In this document: one piece after another, positions 1-14,200 of the stretch
How positions within the stretch are numbered: position 1 is the first letter of the stretch
Layout of the letters: every line of letters starts with the position of its first letter
NCBI RefSeq assembly: GCF_910592395.1
Contig: NC_088320.1
Coordinates: 6,324,001 to 6,388,000 of the forward strand
Direction of reading: 5' to 3'
Source: Lineus longissimus
Lineage: Eukaryota; Nemertea; Pilidiophora; Heteronemertea; Lineidae
Length of the DNA: 64,000 nt
Made by a program: the position numbers and the translations under genes
The notes under the pieces: model-generated
What the model saw: the letters and a program-made list of their open reading frames with translations, nothing else
Told to the model about the DNA's origin: nothing
Databases searched by the model: none

Positions 1-2212
1 AATTGTAATGAAATGATCTATCTTTATCTATAGTGAAATATCTGGAAAAAACATTTTCTTAGGATATGAAGAACTTCAGATTACACACTAACACTCAGAA
101 TGCACTGTCCCTTTGTCAAGCCTTTTTGATAGCGATTTTGATATTTCAATGCGATTCAATCCAGTTTACTTGATATTGAGGACAATATTTCAAATTATTG
201 ATTCAGCCATTGTCAGTGTTGGAAAGCTGGTTGTTTTCAATTGAAGAGAACTAGCGCACTTCTCAGAAGGTGCCACAGATAATCCTGTTTACTTGCTTAC
301 AGGTATGCCTGGGCAAGTGCTGAAGAATTAAAATCATAGTAGGGTGTGTCGTGCATAGCTCAGCACGTCACCTGCATGTGATGGGTCGTGTGACATGATA
401 TGCATATCAGCCACAGGGAATGGGTTAAAACCTTTTAAAATTGCTACGATATATTGATAGATGAGGTGTGAGACCTCACCATGTCAACTGAAGCATTATT
501 AGCTCAGCAAACAACATTGGGCACTTTTTCATGCAATATTGTAAAAGAAAATTTAAAAAGGCTCCTGTGGAAACTTTCCCTGTGTCAGTCAGAGTTAGGT
601 GCCCTCTGTCACTTAAAGCAAGTATGGTATGGATAATCTATAGGCCTACTTGCTTAAGGCATGCCCCTCCTGGGAGTCACTTTTAAGGCATGCCTCTCCT
701 GGGAGTCGCTTAAGGCATGCCCCTCCTGGGAGTCGCTTAAGGCTTGCCCCTCCTGGGAGTCACTTAAGGCATGCCCCTCCTGGGAGTCGCTTAAGGCATG
801 CCCCTCCTGGGAGTCACTTAAGGTTTGCCCCTCCTGGGAGTCGCTTAAGGCATGCCCCTCCTGGGAGTCGCTTAAGGCTTGCCCCTCCTGGGAGTCGCTT
901 AAGGCTTGCCCCTCCTGGGAGTCGCTTAAGGTTTGCCCCTCCTGGGAGTCACTTAAGGCATGCCCCTCCTGGGAGTCGCTTAAGGCATGCCCCTCCTGGG
1001 AGTCGCTTAAGGCATGCCCCTCCTGGGAGTCGCTTAAGGTTTGCCCCTCCTGGGAGTCCATCCTACATGTACCCATTGATAGAGAGGTGACAGGCAAAGA
1101 TGCTGTCACTCTGACTGCCCAGATGTTCTCATACACAGGACACTTCATATTGTTATGAATTATGCGGAAGCTTGTTTGTTTTATCTCTCACACGACATGA
1201 TTGTAAACACTATTGGCTAGTGAAAACAGCAGATGTATTTACTGTTATCGTATTGATAGACTTTCAAGACATCCCAGGCACTATGCAGCCAGCCCATACT
1301 TCTGACACTGCCTGATCTTTATTGAGACCCGAAGACTTTTTTAAAGGCAATAATGGCTTAGGAGTTTTCTGGTGGTGTTTTCATTGGTGAAATGTAAACA
1401 GACTCATGGCAATTTTTTATTAGGCCTGTTGTGAAGTTCAGTAAATACGCTGTAAAATCCACAAAATTGGCTCGGCCAAAATGCCCAGGAACTCAATTAT
1501 AGAGGTAAACAGCAGTGTTATTTCTTTGGGCAGTATGGAAAAAAAACTTCTGCAAATTGGCTTCATGTTTGCCATAAAAAAATCAATGTTTACTTTTATG
1601 AGCGAGCCAATATCATAATTGGAACTTGATCTGGGTACTTTAAGTTAACTACCTAGATTCATTCTGTATGGAGCCTATGGATGCCTTGACAAGTGAAAGA
1701 CTGCAATCCAAGAGAAAAGGAGTGTTCTGAGATGGGGTTTTCTGATACCTGTTTCTAAAAATATAGTTGATGTGTGTATACCTACACCAAAGTTGCTGTT
1801 GCTTGTGTTTTTGAGTCTTGTCTATGCTTTATCTACCTCTCCTGTTCATTGTTGTTCTATGTATAATGTCAACCTCCCACCAGTTTGAGTTTGTATAGCA
1901 AAAACAGTATGATTTACACTTGTTAGTGCTAAAAATACGAGGATTGCCGCCGATAGGTGATGGTTCCTATAACACTTGATTAGATTAGTGTAGCCAGTAG
2001 GCCCTTGGGCTGCTTGAGCTGCAGCCAGGCATGCCAAGCTAAAACTTGCCATGTTAACAAAATGATAACTGTATAGGCCTAGTTTGAAACTGAGATTTTA
2101 ACCAGATTGTTATCATCATTTCCTTATTTTCCACGGCTTATTTGTCCAGCACAAGTCTATCCTTACCTCAACCCGTGGCTTTTAATGAAAGCATTTTTCC
2201 TTGTCTTTTCAG
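1..2212. other. Probable E-Syt intron sequence, no exon recognised
   Basis: No SMP-family N-terminal or membrane-anchor exon could be recognised here. The segment holds a 27-bp minisatellite at 658-1058 and otherwise AT-rich sequence with stops in all frames. The preceding E-Syt exon is either outside the window or too short to recognise. Confidence 0.5.
658..1058. repeat. 27-bp minisatellite, about 15 copies
   Basis: The unit is GGCATGCCCCTCCTGGGAGT plus CGCTTAA, with a few variable positions (GCATG/GCTTG/GTTTG and TCGC/TCAC). Because 27 is a multiple of three, several frames on both strands stay open; the 9-residue repeats they encode are by-products and not a protein gene. It lies in what appears to be an E-Syt intron. 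Confidence 0.95.
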
Positions 2213-5200
2213 GTGTTCTTCCCCGACGTGGAGCGGGCGGAATGGGTCAACAAGGTAAAATACAAAAAGTCAGGAATTTCATGTTTCACTTGTGGACGGG
2301 CCTGCCACTGTGCCAGTTTCCCCTTGACACATCCCCAGGTCCATGGTTGCCTTGATTGCAAAAAGTTGACACTCGTAGAACAAAGCTTAGCCAGAGGTAG
2401 AAGATGAGATACTCAGTATGCTTGTGTGTATTACAACCAAACTGACGATTCGTTCGTCTTCTCTTGTCGCTTTCAGATCTTGGAACAGATGTGGCCGTAC
2501 ATTGGAGAATTGACAAAAAATATCCTGGTGGAGAAAGTTCAGCCACAAATCATCGCCAATCTACCAAACTCGCTCAAATCATTCAGATTCGTCAAAATAG
2601 ATTTGGGAGACATCGTAAGTTATTTAAAGCATTTGGTTAGATGAAGAATTTGTAAAACTAATGTTTATACAAAAGTTCTCTCCAACGATGTAGTTTCAGA
2701 TCAGTCACCCATTGGCCAGAGTGACCGGGGTTTAAATCGGAAATTTATAAAATAGCTATTAACCTCATCCCAAGAACCATTTCCAAGCACTTTGAAGCCT
2801 ACCTTTGAAATGCCTAGGGTCCAGGCTGATGAATCCTCGAGCAATTAATTGAATTATTCTCAAATTGTACTCCCAGGGGAGACTTCGCTGTCCTATTTTT
2901 ATTTGTGTTGTCTTATCTGATGTGGATCTTTAATCGCTCTCAGAAATCAGAGCCTTTGTGGTGAACCGACCAATTACTTCGTTTCGATATTCGTGATTAA
3001 TTAGTGCAAAATAACTCATTAGTTGGCTAGAGTGATTGATATGATTATTGATGGCGCTTTATGTTGGAGGTTTGAATTAACACTTCCTATTCCATTACGA
3101 TTACTAGAGATACCTTGTACATGGTGTCCTGAAAATGTTTCAGGTCGCCTCTCTGTTAAGGAGAGCACTTGTCAGTCTTGAAGGTGTCCTTAATAGAGAG
3201 GTTCTACTGTAGTTGTTGAAGTGGCAATTGTGATGATATGTAACAACCTTTCTCATGCTTGATGGAATCCTGTGTTCATCAAGAATGTGTAAAATCTCCT
3301 CAATATTTTATTTAAAGATACGATACTGCGTTTCGTGGATTGAGTTTTCTGAATTCAAGCCCACTGTGACAAGTTTGTTTCCTTTTATTTCTAGCCTCCC
3401 CGGATAGGTGGCGTGAAGGCATACATAGCAAACGTGAAACGAGACGAGATTGTGATAGATGTCGATCTCATGTGAGTATACAGGGTAACCCGGAAAAAGT
3501 TGGGGAAAATATCGAGACTGCCAAGAATTTATCACCAAGAATGCTGTGTGATATGACGTTACAGTAGCGAATGCATATTTCTGTTTTCTGAGAATCTATG
3601 TTATGATTTGATGCATATGATTCAAGTAAGTAAGGTAGGATGGTACAATTATAGCTCCTGTTCTAATCATAGCCAAAAACATATCACTTTGAGGGAATAG
3701 GTTTTCACTATAATGGAGCCTATTTGTGTATAATTGTGTTCTTCCAGCTGTTTTCTACACTGTAGGGGCTACGATTTTACCATGGTCATACATGTAATTG
3801 TACCACTCTACTTTACATATTACATGTACTGAGGAGATCATGTGCTCTGAGTGCATTGCTGCTGTAGTGACAGCCTGGTGTATTAGTTACCCTTGATCTC
3901 GACAAGGGTTAGACAAGAGAGTAGAATATCGTATCAAGTCAAGGGTACCTGACGCACACTCCGTCAATATTTGACGATACTTGTCGACGTTGAGGATGCA
4001 ACGATGACACGAGCCAGAAGAAAACATGATTGTGCACGGTTCTGTTTAAAGGGAGAATATAGGCAGCAGCTAGGTAGGCAAGATAAAGTTACACGAAGTC
4101 GCCAATAGGGGTCTCTCACAGTACCTCGAAATGATTCATGCTTGTACGAGGAATATATTTAGTGCTGTATCTGACATGACCCAGGGCGCTGTGTTTATAA
4201 GTCAGCTGAAGATGGCCAAATTAGCCCCACTGCTCCTGCCTATAGTCCCCCTTTAAGTCATATTTCCACAGCAAGGAAGAGACCCAAGTATGTTAGCATT
4301 CCGTATATTTGGATATGGAAATCTGGTAACCTAAATGAGGAAAAAAATATCGAATTTTACTGAGGACATGAAGACATTGAAGCCAAACAACAAGTGCGCT
4401 CAAGTGTTGTGATATTCTCCTAACAGATGCAAATGACTCTTTCAAGTTGCTTTGAAGTGCATTACATTAGTTAACCCAGAAGAGAAAATCGTTTAGTCAT
4501 TAAGAGAGATGACTTTATGACTTAAAGTCAAGTAGGCAAGATGCTATCGTGCGATTTTCCTTTAAAAAGCCACTGTGCACATGATACTTGATGTCAATGA
4601 TGCATGCAAATACATCATTATTCACGGAATGGGTGCAAATTCAATTTGACACTGCACAGATATTATTCAATCTCAAAATTGCATAAAATTATGCATGAAA
4701 CAGGCCGAGTAGCGATCTCCAACAGTTCTGGTGTTGTTGCATGTAAGGTAACATTGTACAATTGTAGTCCTGGGACAATTATAGCCTCAGTGTGCATTGA
4801 TGATGTGCACTACCAGATCTTTTACTGGGGGTATAGTTTTGCCCCTTTAGCTAAATTGTTTATCAATGTTGGGCAGTATTCGCCCATATGTGAGTATATA
4901 AGTACGCTTCATTTCTATTTTCAGATATGCAAGTGATGCTGATATCAAAATTTCTCTAAAAGGTCTCAACGCTGGTATAAAAGATTTACAGATCCGAGGT
5001 GACCTCCGTGTGATACTGCGGCCGCTCATTCCAGTGCCGCCGTTAATAGGGGGCGTAACTGTCTTCTTTTTAACAAACCCGGTAAGAATATCTAACTCTG
5101 TACTACGGTTCTTAAATTCGACATTGTCAAAAACAATCACAGAATTAAGATCTTGCATTTAGCATTGCATAATGTTAACTCTGTGTGTTCTTTTTTCAGC

Positions 5201-8200
5201 GTGTCGATTTCAACTTGACGGACATAGCCAATGCCCTGGATATTCCAGGATTAAGGTAGACTCTTTACATATGCCATTTTATGAAATGCAAACATAACAA
5301 CAGAATTTGAGCACGCACAATTATCATGGTGCTAAGTTTTACCCACCTGTTTGTATCTCCACTTGTACATTGCATGGAGATATACCTTTTAATATGGCTG
5401 GTCACCTCATTCCTCTTTGATTTCAACCCTCACCTTGTCGATTTCAGTGATACCCTACGGAGCATCGTCCAAGATCAGATCGCAGCGTTTTTGGTGCTCC
5501 CTAACCGAATCCCCATCAGCCTTGCCGAGAACATCTCCCTTTCGAAGCTCAAGCACCCAATGCCCCAGGGCGTGTTACGCATGCATGTCATTGAGGCGAA
5601 AGATTTGAGAAAAGCAGATATTAATGTATTCGGCAAGGGCAAGTCTGACCCTTACGCAGTGCTACATGGTAAGTTACGTCCAATTCAGAGTTCAGATTTT
5701 GATTCCTGAATGACAGGATTTCTTCTCTGGTTAACATCTCCACAAGTCGAGTGTTTTGTTTTGTTTTGTTTCTAGGCTTACTAGGCATCATCCTCTCGCA
5801 AACAGGGCCTACAACACGACTCCTCCTCACGCATGTTGCCATGAGGGAGTAAGTATGCATCGCGTGAAATGGCCTAATATTGTCAGGATGACTAGGCTTT
5901 AAAATGCACTGTTTCATTTTGGCAGTTTCACAATAGGGAAAATGCATCCTCTTCATTTCAGTTGGGGCATTGACTTTCAAGACGAAAGTGATTCCGAACA
6001 CCTTATCACCCATGTGGAACCAGTTCTTTGAGGTAAGTGGATGGTTATGGTGATATCTTGTATTCTAAACTCCATCCTCCAGAGACCTTTATTGGCAGTT
6101 GCGTTGGCTGTGTGTGTGGAAGGGGGACAGTTTGATTGAGTTTTGCATCTTTTGTTGCAACCTATTCGAATGTCAGGCCAGAACACAACCATGTCACTCC
6201 ACATTATAGACAGCTGGATATGATGGCTCAGGACTGTTCTGTTCCAAATTAGTAACACGTTAGAAGGGCTGACTGGTTTTATCTTGGCTCTTGGAGTAAA
6301 ATAGATGTATGAAAATATACAGGTCATCAAATCTTAACCTGACGTTGCGACGTCTTCTGATTTCCTCTTTTCATTTGATCACAGGCTGTGATAGATCAGA
6401 GAAGCGGGCAGATTCTACAGTTCGAGGTCATGGATGAAGATCAAGGCACCGAGGACGATTTCTTGGGAAGGTAAGGTCGAGCAAACGACAATCTCGGTCC
6501 GCATTGTGTCCAAGCTACTGACGCTGTCGAGAATACTTGTTGACAACAGACAAACTCAGAGGTTTCTAGTTACCAGGTTTTAAGGGAACTCAGCAGTATT
6601 CTTGCGGCATGATATTTCCGTGAGCATGGCCTCATTGTCCTGTTGTACATTATAATAAAGCTGCCATTATTGTCAATATGATAATCATAAGCAATTGTCG
6701 ATTTCTTGCAGAGGTACTGTTGAAATTGAGAGCGTGGCAGACCGAGGGATGCTGGACTCGTGGATTCCTCTGGATGAAGTCAAGACCGGTCTGGTGCACT
6801 TCCGATTGTCTTGGTTACACCTGAGTGCAGATCCATCGAAATTGGCTGAGGTGGGTAAAGTTTGGTCCGATCTCTTGAAGGTTGGATGCATGGATATCCT
6901 GTTTTATGGACGATATTCTGTGAGGATCAGCCCTCGAGCAATGTCAGTCCTCTTATCAATCCTATCTAGGTGTTCCAGTATCCATTCTGGGCCAAGTCTG
7001 TCAGTATAAAGGCCTAGATGTGGAACCAATAGACTGTTTTTCCCCGTTAGACTGTATCGCTTGATGGGGTCAAAAGACGTGATGTCCCGTACCCATTTCG
7101 GGATAATGACGCTGATGCAAATAAATTGAATTGTTGGAATGGTCTGTGGCAAACATATTCATTGCTGCATTCTGCAAAAATGTTCTCAACTTCTTCTATG
7201 ACCTACATTCAAGTTGTATTTGCAACTTTTTTCTCAGTCTATTTTATTCAATATATCACTCTCTCTTCTCTATTATGTTTATGTCCAGTTGTGTCTATCC
7301 ATCTTTCCTCTTGCAGATGTATCCGTCACAGGTACTTCTCCCTTCTCTGTACTATTCTTTTCAGTTCTTGCCAAATTTTCAATTGGGGCTACACTTTTCT
7401 CCTACGAAATCACCCAAGTTTGAGAACAAATTCAGCACGGGCTGTTTAGTGTATATAGGGTATAGCCCAATGACAACTGGGTGGGGGGGGGGGGGATTTC
7501 ATTTGTGGTAGTAGATCAAAAATTGAATTCATTCTGACCAAGATTGCTCTGTTCTGCAGTTCAAGACGTTTTCGGAGCTTTGTGTTTTTTGCCAATTGCG
7601 TTAATATTACTTCTATTTCATGTTTTATTTCCATTTGAATTTTGATGTTGGTCGTGTTCAAAATACTTATTATCAATGGTAAGTGGGAGTTCAGTGATAT
7701 AACGTTTGCAGGTTTTCCCAAGCTAGATGCGGTAAACACTTTCTCATGCCAAGGTCAGCTTTCGTATTTTGCCATGAAAGATATGTTTTCGGTTTGCTGC
7801 CATGGCATTTGGTTGAATTGCGATCACTCGTCATGATGTCATGGCAGTGTCGCAGTGACTTAAAGCGCTTGTCTGCACAATGCTTCAAGAAAAGAACTGC
7901 AGCACTGGATTGAACAATATCACTTGCGTACTGTGATGAGGTTCAACTCTTACCAAAACAATTATGTTTCAGTGAGCAGTTCTAAAAGTGAACTATAGCA
8001 TGAGAGAGTGTTTTTATGCTGTTTCCCCCAGCTTGGTGATCAGCTAGTGTGTGATTGCTTCAAGGTTCCTCAACCTGTAAAATCTCATCAACATCCACTG
8101 TCACAAGTCATGTAGTTCAGTACCTACGGCTAACACTTCTCTAGCAGTGATTAGCATGCGCTTTCAAGCATCTTAATACCAAGTGACCAAGTTCTAGCAA

Positions 8201-11200
8201 GCAATTGTTAAATAACTCGTTCTATGAAGCAGGTTTTGTGGCCATTCATCCTCATGGGTATGTGTGTGGGGGGAGCGGGGTCGCAAATGCTGCCGTACTT
8301 ATAACTTTTGTAGAGTTCATTTTCAAAATGAGCTTGTGTAATTTGCTGGTGTGTTATATTCACATATTCATAGGCCTAACCAACTTCTGGAATCATGGTA
8401 ATAAACACTAATCTGGTTTTCCAGGTGTCCAAGTACAATTTTTTTTAATCAATAAATATCCAAGGGTGTTTTTTCTTTCTTTTGTTTTCATAGGAAATCC
8501 ATACTTGCTCATGGTTAAGATATGTATGTACTATGAAACCTTAAACGGTTTCGTAACTTCTTTCAGCATGTTCAGGGGGTGGAAAGTTGGGCGGAGATAG
8601 GAATCATGACTTTCATAACTCATCCTTGCGATTGTTCAACGAAAATAACTCGCTCGTCATAACTGCCTAACCCAACTTTTACCTCCCGTGCAAATTTATT
8701 TATCAGGCTAACTTCTATCCTTCAGTATTGCCAAGTCTTGATACACTTCTAAAGGCCTACTGCTTTCATTCTTAATTGCGAAGAATTGGTTGTTGTTGTT
8801 GTTGGATTGTAGCTGTAAAAATCCTGTCCGTCCCAGCTGTAAATGTCCCAACAATTTACAGGCCAAGTTTGGCCTATTTTCTGACAGAACGATGTCAAAA
8901 CTTACCTTGTAGAAACAAGTAATTAATATCGGATGGCCTCATCAGTCATTATTTAACCAATTCATCCATTCCTAACTGTTATATTCAAAGCTCTATACTG
9001 GTAGTTTTATCAGATGCACCTAGTCCTAACATTGATTGACCATTACTATCTCCTCCTGAATAATTTACCACTTTCAGCACATGTATTGCTTTTCCTCCAA
9101 AATGTATATAAACCCTCTATAAACAATTTTAGGAGTCGAGTCTTGTCCATTTCACCACTCTCAATACCATAATGTACTGTGCAAAGCTGAAGAATGTTTC
9201 TATTTTACGGGGAGTGAAAATCAGCTCTGGATATATCAAGGATGTGATTGGGTGGGAGTGTGACCACACCCCTTTACTCTTTTTCTACAGAAACCAGACC
9301 AGGGTTACGGTACATTGCCACACAACTGTACTGAAAGGGTTAAACGAGAAAGCCTGGAAACCAGAAACAAAAGCTTAATTTTCTTGGCCTTACATGTAGT
9401 TTATTCCAATCCAAGCTGATGAATCTATATGCTGGTACATGTATGATATAATGAAATGTAAAAAAATATGGTTAAAAGCATCTTTTCATCTTTATTTCAG
9501 TCTATCCGTCAGGTGCGTGCGGCCCCGACCGCAGGACTCTCTGCTCCACTCTCCTCCTGTCTTGTGGTAGTGACCGTCGACTCCGCCAGTGGTCTACCGG
9601 TGAGTTGATACACCTTATTATACATGTATATCGATGTTTGGAAAAACTACCATGACTTGACGAATATCGCATGCCGCATTTCATGTTGTGTTTGATTTTA
9701 GGAAAGTTATATCATTCACTTTTATTCTTAGTAAGGTTGGTGCATGTTTAGACTGGTTCATTACAGCAATGAATAGGGCATTAGGTTGTCCCTGCATCAT
9801 CCTTTTACTTTAGTTTTACATTCTTGGATCCATCGTATCTTCTTTATTTTCTGCTTCATGTACCCTCAGCAGATTTTGTTTTCAACATCGGTATCAAGAC
9901 CTTGCTTTGATTTTGCGTTCTCCATGTTGTTTTCTTTTGTTTCCATGGCGACACAACAGGGCGTCAAGGTATCTATTGCTATTGTCTTGACCACGTGTGA
10001 CTAAGCTGTGATTTGCTTTTATAACCTTGCCATCAAAATGTAGTCATTGCATCTCCCTTTTCCTTTAATTCTTGCCTGGTTGAACGTTGCAGAGTAACAT
10101 GCTGCGGCATTGTAAAGGGCCTGGGTGCAGCCTGGCCCATGACCATGGCAAGAGGACCACGACAGCTAAGGGGGTCCTGTCCAATTTCCGGGCCTCAAAG
10201 GTGAAGGAATGGGAATGGCCGTGCTAGCATTTCTCAGCTGAAATGCCTCTATGCTGCATGGGGGGGATGTCAGATTGAATAATAATCTAAAAATATTCTA
10301 ATTTGTTTGTGTTGTGCATTTGCGCACAACTTTAGGCGATTCTAGACGCAACATCACATTTTGCAGCATCCAGGCTCCGTGCATGGAAGCTGGTTACATT
10401 TTCTGACAAATGAGGATTTGCAATGTCTGCTCTGGTGTCCTGTATCATACTGAATAGAATTTGATGCTTTGGAAAAGTGGCAATAGAATTGTGTATTTTC
10501 TCAAAGGAGTCACCTTGCACCTTGAATGTACAGTATGTGTACATGTAGACACATAAAAAAGTATCATGAAACGCGAACTTGACGAGTGATATAAGATGAA
10601 ATATTTAGATGCTACATGTACTTGCATTTAAAGTAACCCTAACCTTTGATTTAAATTTTCCAATCACATAGGTTCCGAGGCAAAAAGCCCACTCCTATTT
10701 TAATCTCACTAAAAACAAAATGGTAGTTAGAATTTCATTTCCTTGCTTTTGTCTTGACTGCACAATCACTGTGTGAACTTACACTTTGTAGATGGGTCAC
10801 TCAGTTAACAGATGTATTTTGCCTTTAATGTATAATGGCTTTTGTAGCTCAAGTGCATTGATTGTACATGCAGGTCTTCAGCATGCTGTTGTGATTTTAA
10901 GCGAACATTTTTATATGAATTTGTCAATATGTTGCAATTTGTGACTCGCTCTACCAAAACTAGGCGCTTGTCGCATCTGAACTTGACAGGTTGATACGGA
11001 CTTGTTGTTCATTTCCCTATTGTAGACCTTTTGTGAAATCTGTTACAAACTGATTTGGTCACATTTCACAAAAGGTCTACAATAGGGAAATGAACAAGTC
11101 CGTATCAACCTGTCAAGTTCAGATGCGACAAGCGCCTAGTTTGTAACAGATTTCACAAAAGGTCTACAATAGGGAAATGAACAACAAGTCCGTATCAACC

Positions 11201-14200
11201 TGTCAAGTTCAGATGCGACAAGCGCCTAGTTTTGGTAGAGCGGGTCACATTTGATTGGTATGTCTTGTAGAATTTTTTTTGTACCTTGGCAGATTCATGT
11301 AAATATCAAAGGAAATTCCTCCAGACAACAATTGTATATTTTGCGTTTTTGAACTAGTGCATTGTGATCAGGATGCCAAATAGATGTTGGCAGCACTTAT
11401 CAGATATTAGCCAATCCCGAGAGCAGTATCAATGGCTTTTTTGCACCAAGAGGCAATATCACTTTTCTGGGGGCCAGAAATTTCATATGGCACGAGGGAT
11501 TGGATTGGATTGATTTCAAATTATGATTATTTATGTCCATTATTCAACACCTATAGTGTCATCATCAGCATAACATTTCGATTATTTTCCCATAGGTGAC
11601 AAAACGTAAATTCAATTTACAAACGAGAAGAAATTCTGTCAGAAACGACAGACACACAGGTTTTGTAAGCGTTCACAGGTCGTCTTCAGTATGTAGCGTA
11701 AAAAAACGTTTTTAGCTCAGCTGACAAAGTCAGCGGAGCTAGTCAAATAGCTATTCGATTGGTGTCCGTCCTTCCACCCATCCTGCCATCCTTCCATCCA
11801 TCCATCCATCTGTAGGCAAAGTTGGGCATTTTGTAATCATACAACCGAGGCACTTCAAATCTAGTCTTGCTTATAAACACCGCAGAAAATGTTGCTTACG
11901 GAAAAAAATTTGGGCGATTCGACTCAAATTCAGCTCCCCAGGGGGCAAAATGCGTAAATGAAAAAACAATTTTTTGACGCTCTATTCCAGCAGATAAAAG
12001 CTCGAAATAAAGTTGAAAAGGTCTTCATGATACAGAAGTTTTGATATAAAATAGATTAGTGTGGATTTATATCACCAGTTGGCGGTAGTGAGCAAAACTG
12101 TTGTTTGACCCCGGATGACCCCGCTTTAAATTTCCCGCCGGTTACCTGGAGTACTATCATCAAGAAAATGGCGGTGACCTTTTTATTTCTACCGGAGCGA
12201 TGATTTTGTAAGTGACAAATTTTCTTTTTTAAGCCTTTACGGAAACGTATTTTGGTACGAAACTTCACACGTTTATAGAAAAGATCAACGAGAATGTGTT
12301 CAAATGCCCTCATAACGATGAGTTCAACAGAATTTGGTCAAAACAACCTTCGAATGGAGTCAACTTTCTTTGCGAAATTGAAGCGACGACATCATTATTT
12401 ATCGTAATTTATGCAGATCTGAGTCCAGCTGATGGGCGATGTTTTGATTTGTGTTCAAACTATTGGAAACTTCGGAAATTAGTTCTATTAGTTCTACTAT
12501 TCCGTAGGAGTATATTATAGCCATTGATGTTGACAGCTAAAAGCACGAAAACTTTGTTCAGGTTTCTCGTCCAATCACGTGACCTCTCCAACACTCGATA
12601 ATGCACTCTTTTCGTCCACGTTTTAGGCCAATCTTCGGCCTGAACATGAAATCTAATAAGCGCAGTACTTAAATCAGATGTTTCTCTCGCCTTGAAAACA
12701 TTCCTGGGTAAAATCCATTGAGATTAGCCGAGTTAATCCACTTTTTCCGTGCCTAAAATCTCTGCCGCTGAATTCTATAAATAGAAACTATTAACATCGC
12801 GGCAGTGTGGTTCCCATTGTGCGCCCTCCCACTTCACACCATGTCAGGAACTTTTACGGAGAGAGAGGGCGTGCGGTAAGAAGAATGGCCAAAATGACGT
12901 CACGTTTTCCTGGCAATGTCTCTTTAATTGCCAGACCAGTCAAGCATTGGGAAAGCATCTTTAATTCAGACAACGTTAGAACTCGAAAAACGAATATGTT
13001 AATTTGCAAAATTAAAAGCAGATTTCACCACTAACCAGCCAAATCGGAATACGACGGCACAAAATGTTCTCGCTTTCCTCCTGCTAAAAAACCTTGTTCC
13101 CGCACTCCTATTTTAATTTATCCCAAGGAATATGATATGATCTGTTTTCACTTTTTTGTAATTAAATGGTATTCATATAATGAGATCAATAGTAGTGTCC
13201 GTGTCAGATCCCATCATGGAGGTATAAATAATTATTTATACCTCCATGATCCCATCGTTCAACTAGTCTTCTCTCCCCAGGTGCCTCACACGGACCTTCA
13301 CGTACTCAAGACCAACTCTTACAATATCGCCCTCAAAACAACCCTGGAGTCATGAATTCACAGGTGCTCCTGTGAAATCTCAGTTCTAGTTTATTTATCA
13401 AACTTTATCGAGGGTTACCCGGTTATCGAATCGAATGGATGTGTCGATCGTCGGGGCGGATTGATATGTGGTTAGGTTGTGCGTCCAAGGCGATTACTAA
13501 TAGGTCATTCAGTTAGTTTGAGAAAGATCATGATCATGAAGATGCGTGTTGTGTTATCATAACTGGAAAATAAGTTGAAGTTATTATTAGTACTACGATT
13601 CTTACATGAGTAAAAAGTAGACGTTTTAAGCAACACAATAATGTTACTCCCATTTTTTCTGTAAAGCTATACTGAACTAGGGATATCTTCCGTTGCCTCC
13701 TGTAATATTTACATACCATGGCTGATTAGTTCAATCATATTTCATCCAACTGGCAGCTCTGCATTGGAAATTTTAGTGGTATAACGTGTTCTCTTGACCT
13801 TCAAACAGTAGTATAAAGCCGATATTTACTACTTTATACCCTCAGTCCTATGTTATTAGGTCATATCCAGCTGAGCGCCAGGCCTTTGGGCCTCTTGTTA
13901 CTTCACTGATAGGTTTGTGGAAGTGAGATTTTGAAATTGCACTGGGTTAGGTTTTGGGTGCAGAGAGAGCGGGATGATAAAATGGGGCCAGGTTTTGGCA
14001 CTTTAACATTAACTTGGTGTTAAGTCTATTTGACTTAACTTAAGTCTATTTGACTTAACTGAATGACAGCCACAAACCTATCAATAGAATATCTAACTGT
14101 TTTTTTTATCTAAACAGATGATAAGCTTACATGATTTTGTGTCAATCTAAATTTTTCTGTAATACATTTCTATTTTTCTTCAGAGTTACCCTTTTAAATA

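Noticed and set aside
650-1158. Open frames of about 150 codons on both strands
   Set aside because: They are by-products of the 27-bp repeat, which has no stop in several frames; there is no splice or family support.
9960-9968. Nine-base possible microexon (GVK) between CAACAG and GTATCT
   Set aside because: Too short and too weakly flanked to separate from chance.
13281-13355. Acceptor-like CCCCAG followed by 24 codons and a stop, as a possible alternative E-Syt end
   Set aside because: It lies inside the hairpin-ended mobile element, would truncate C2B mid-domain, and has no family support.
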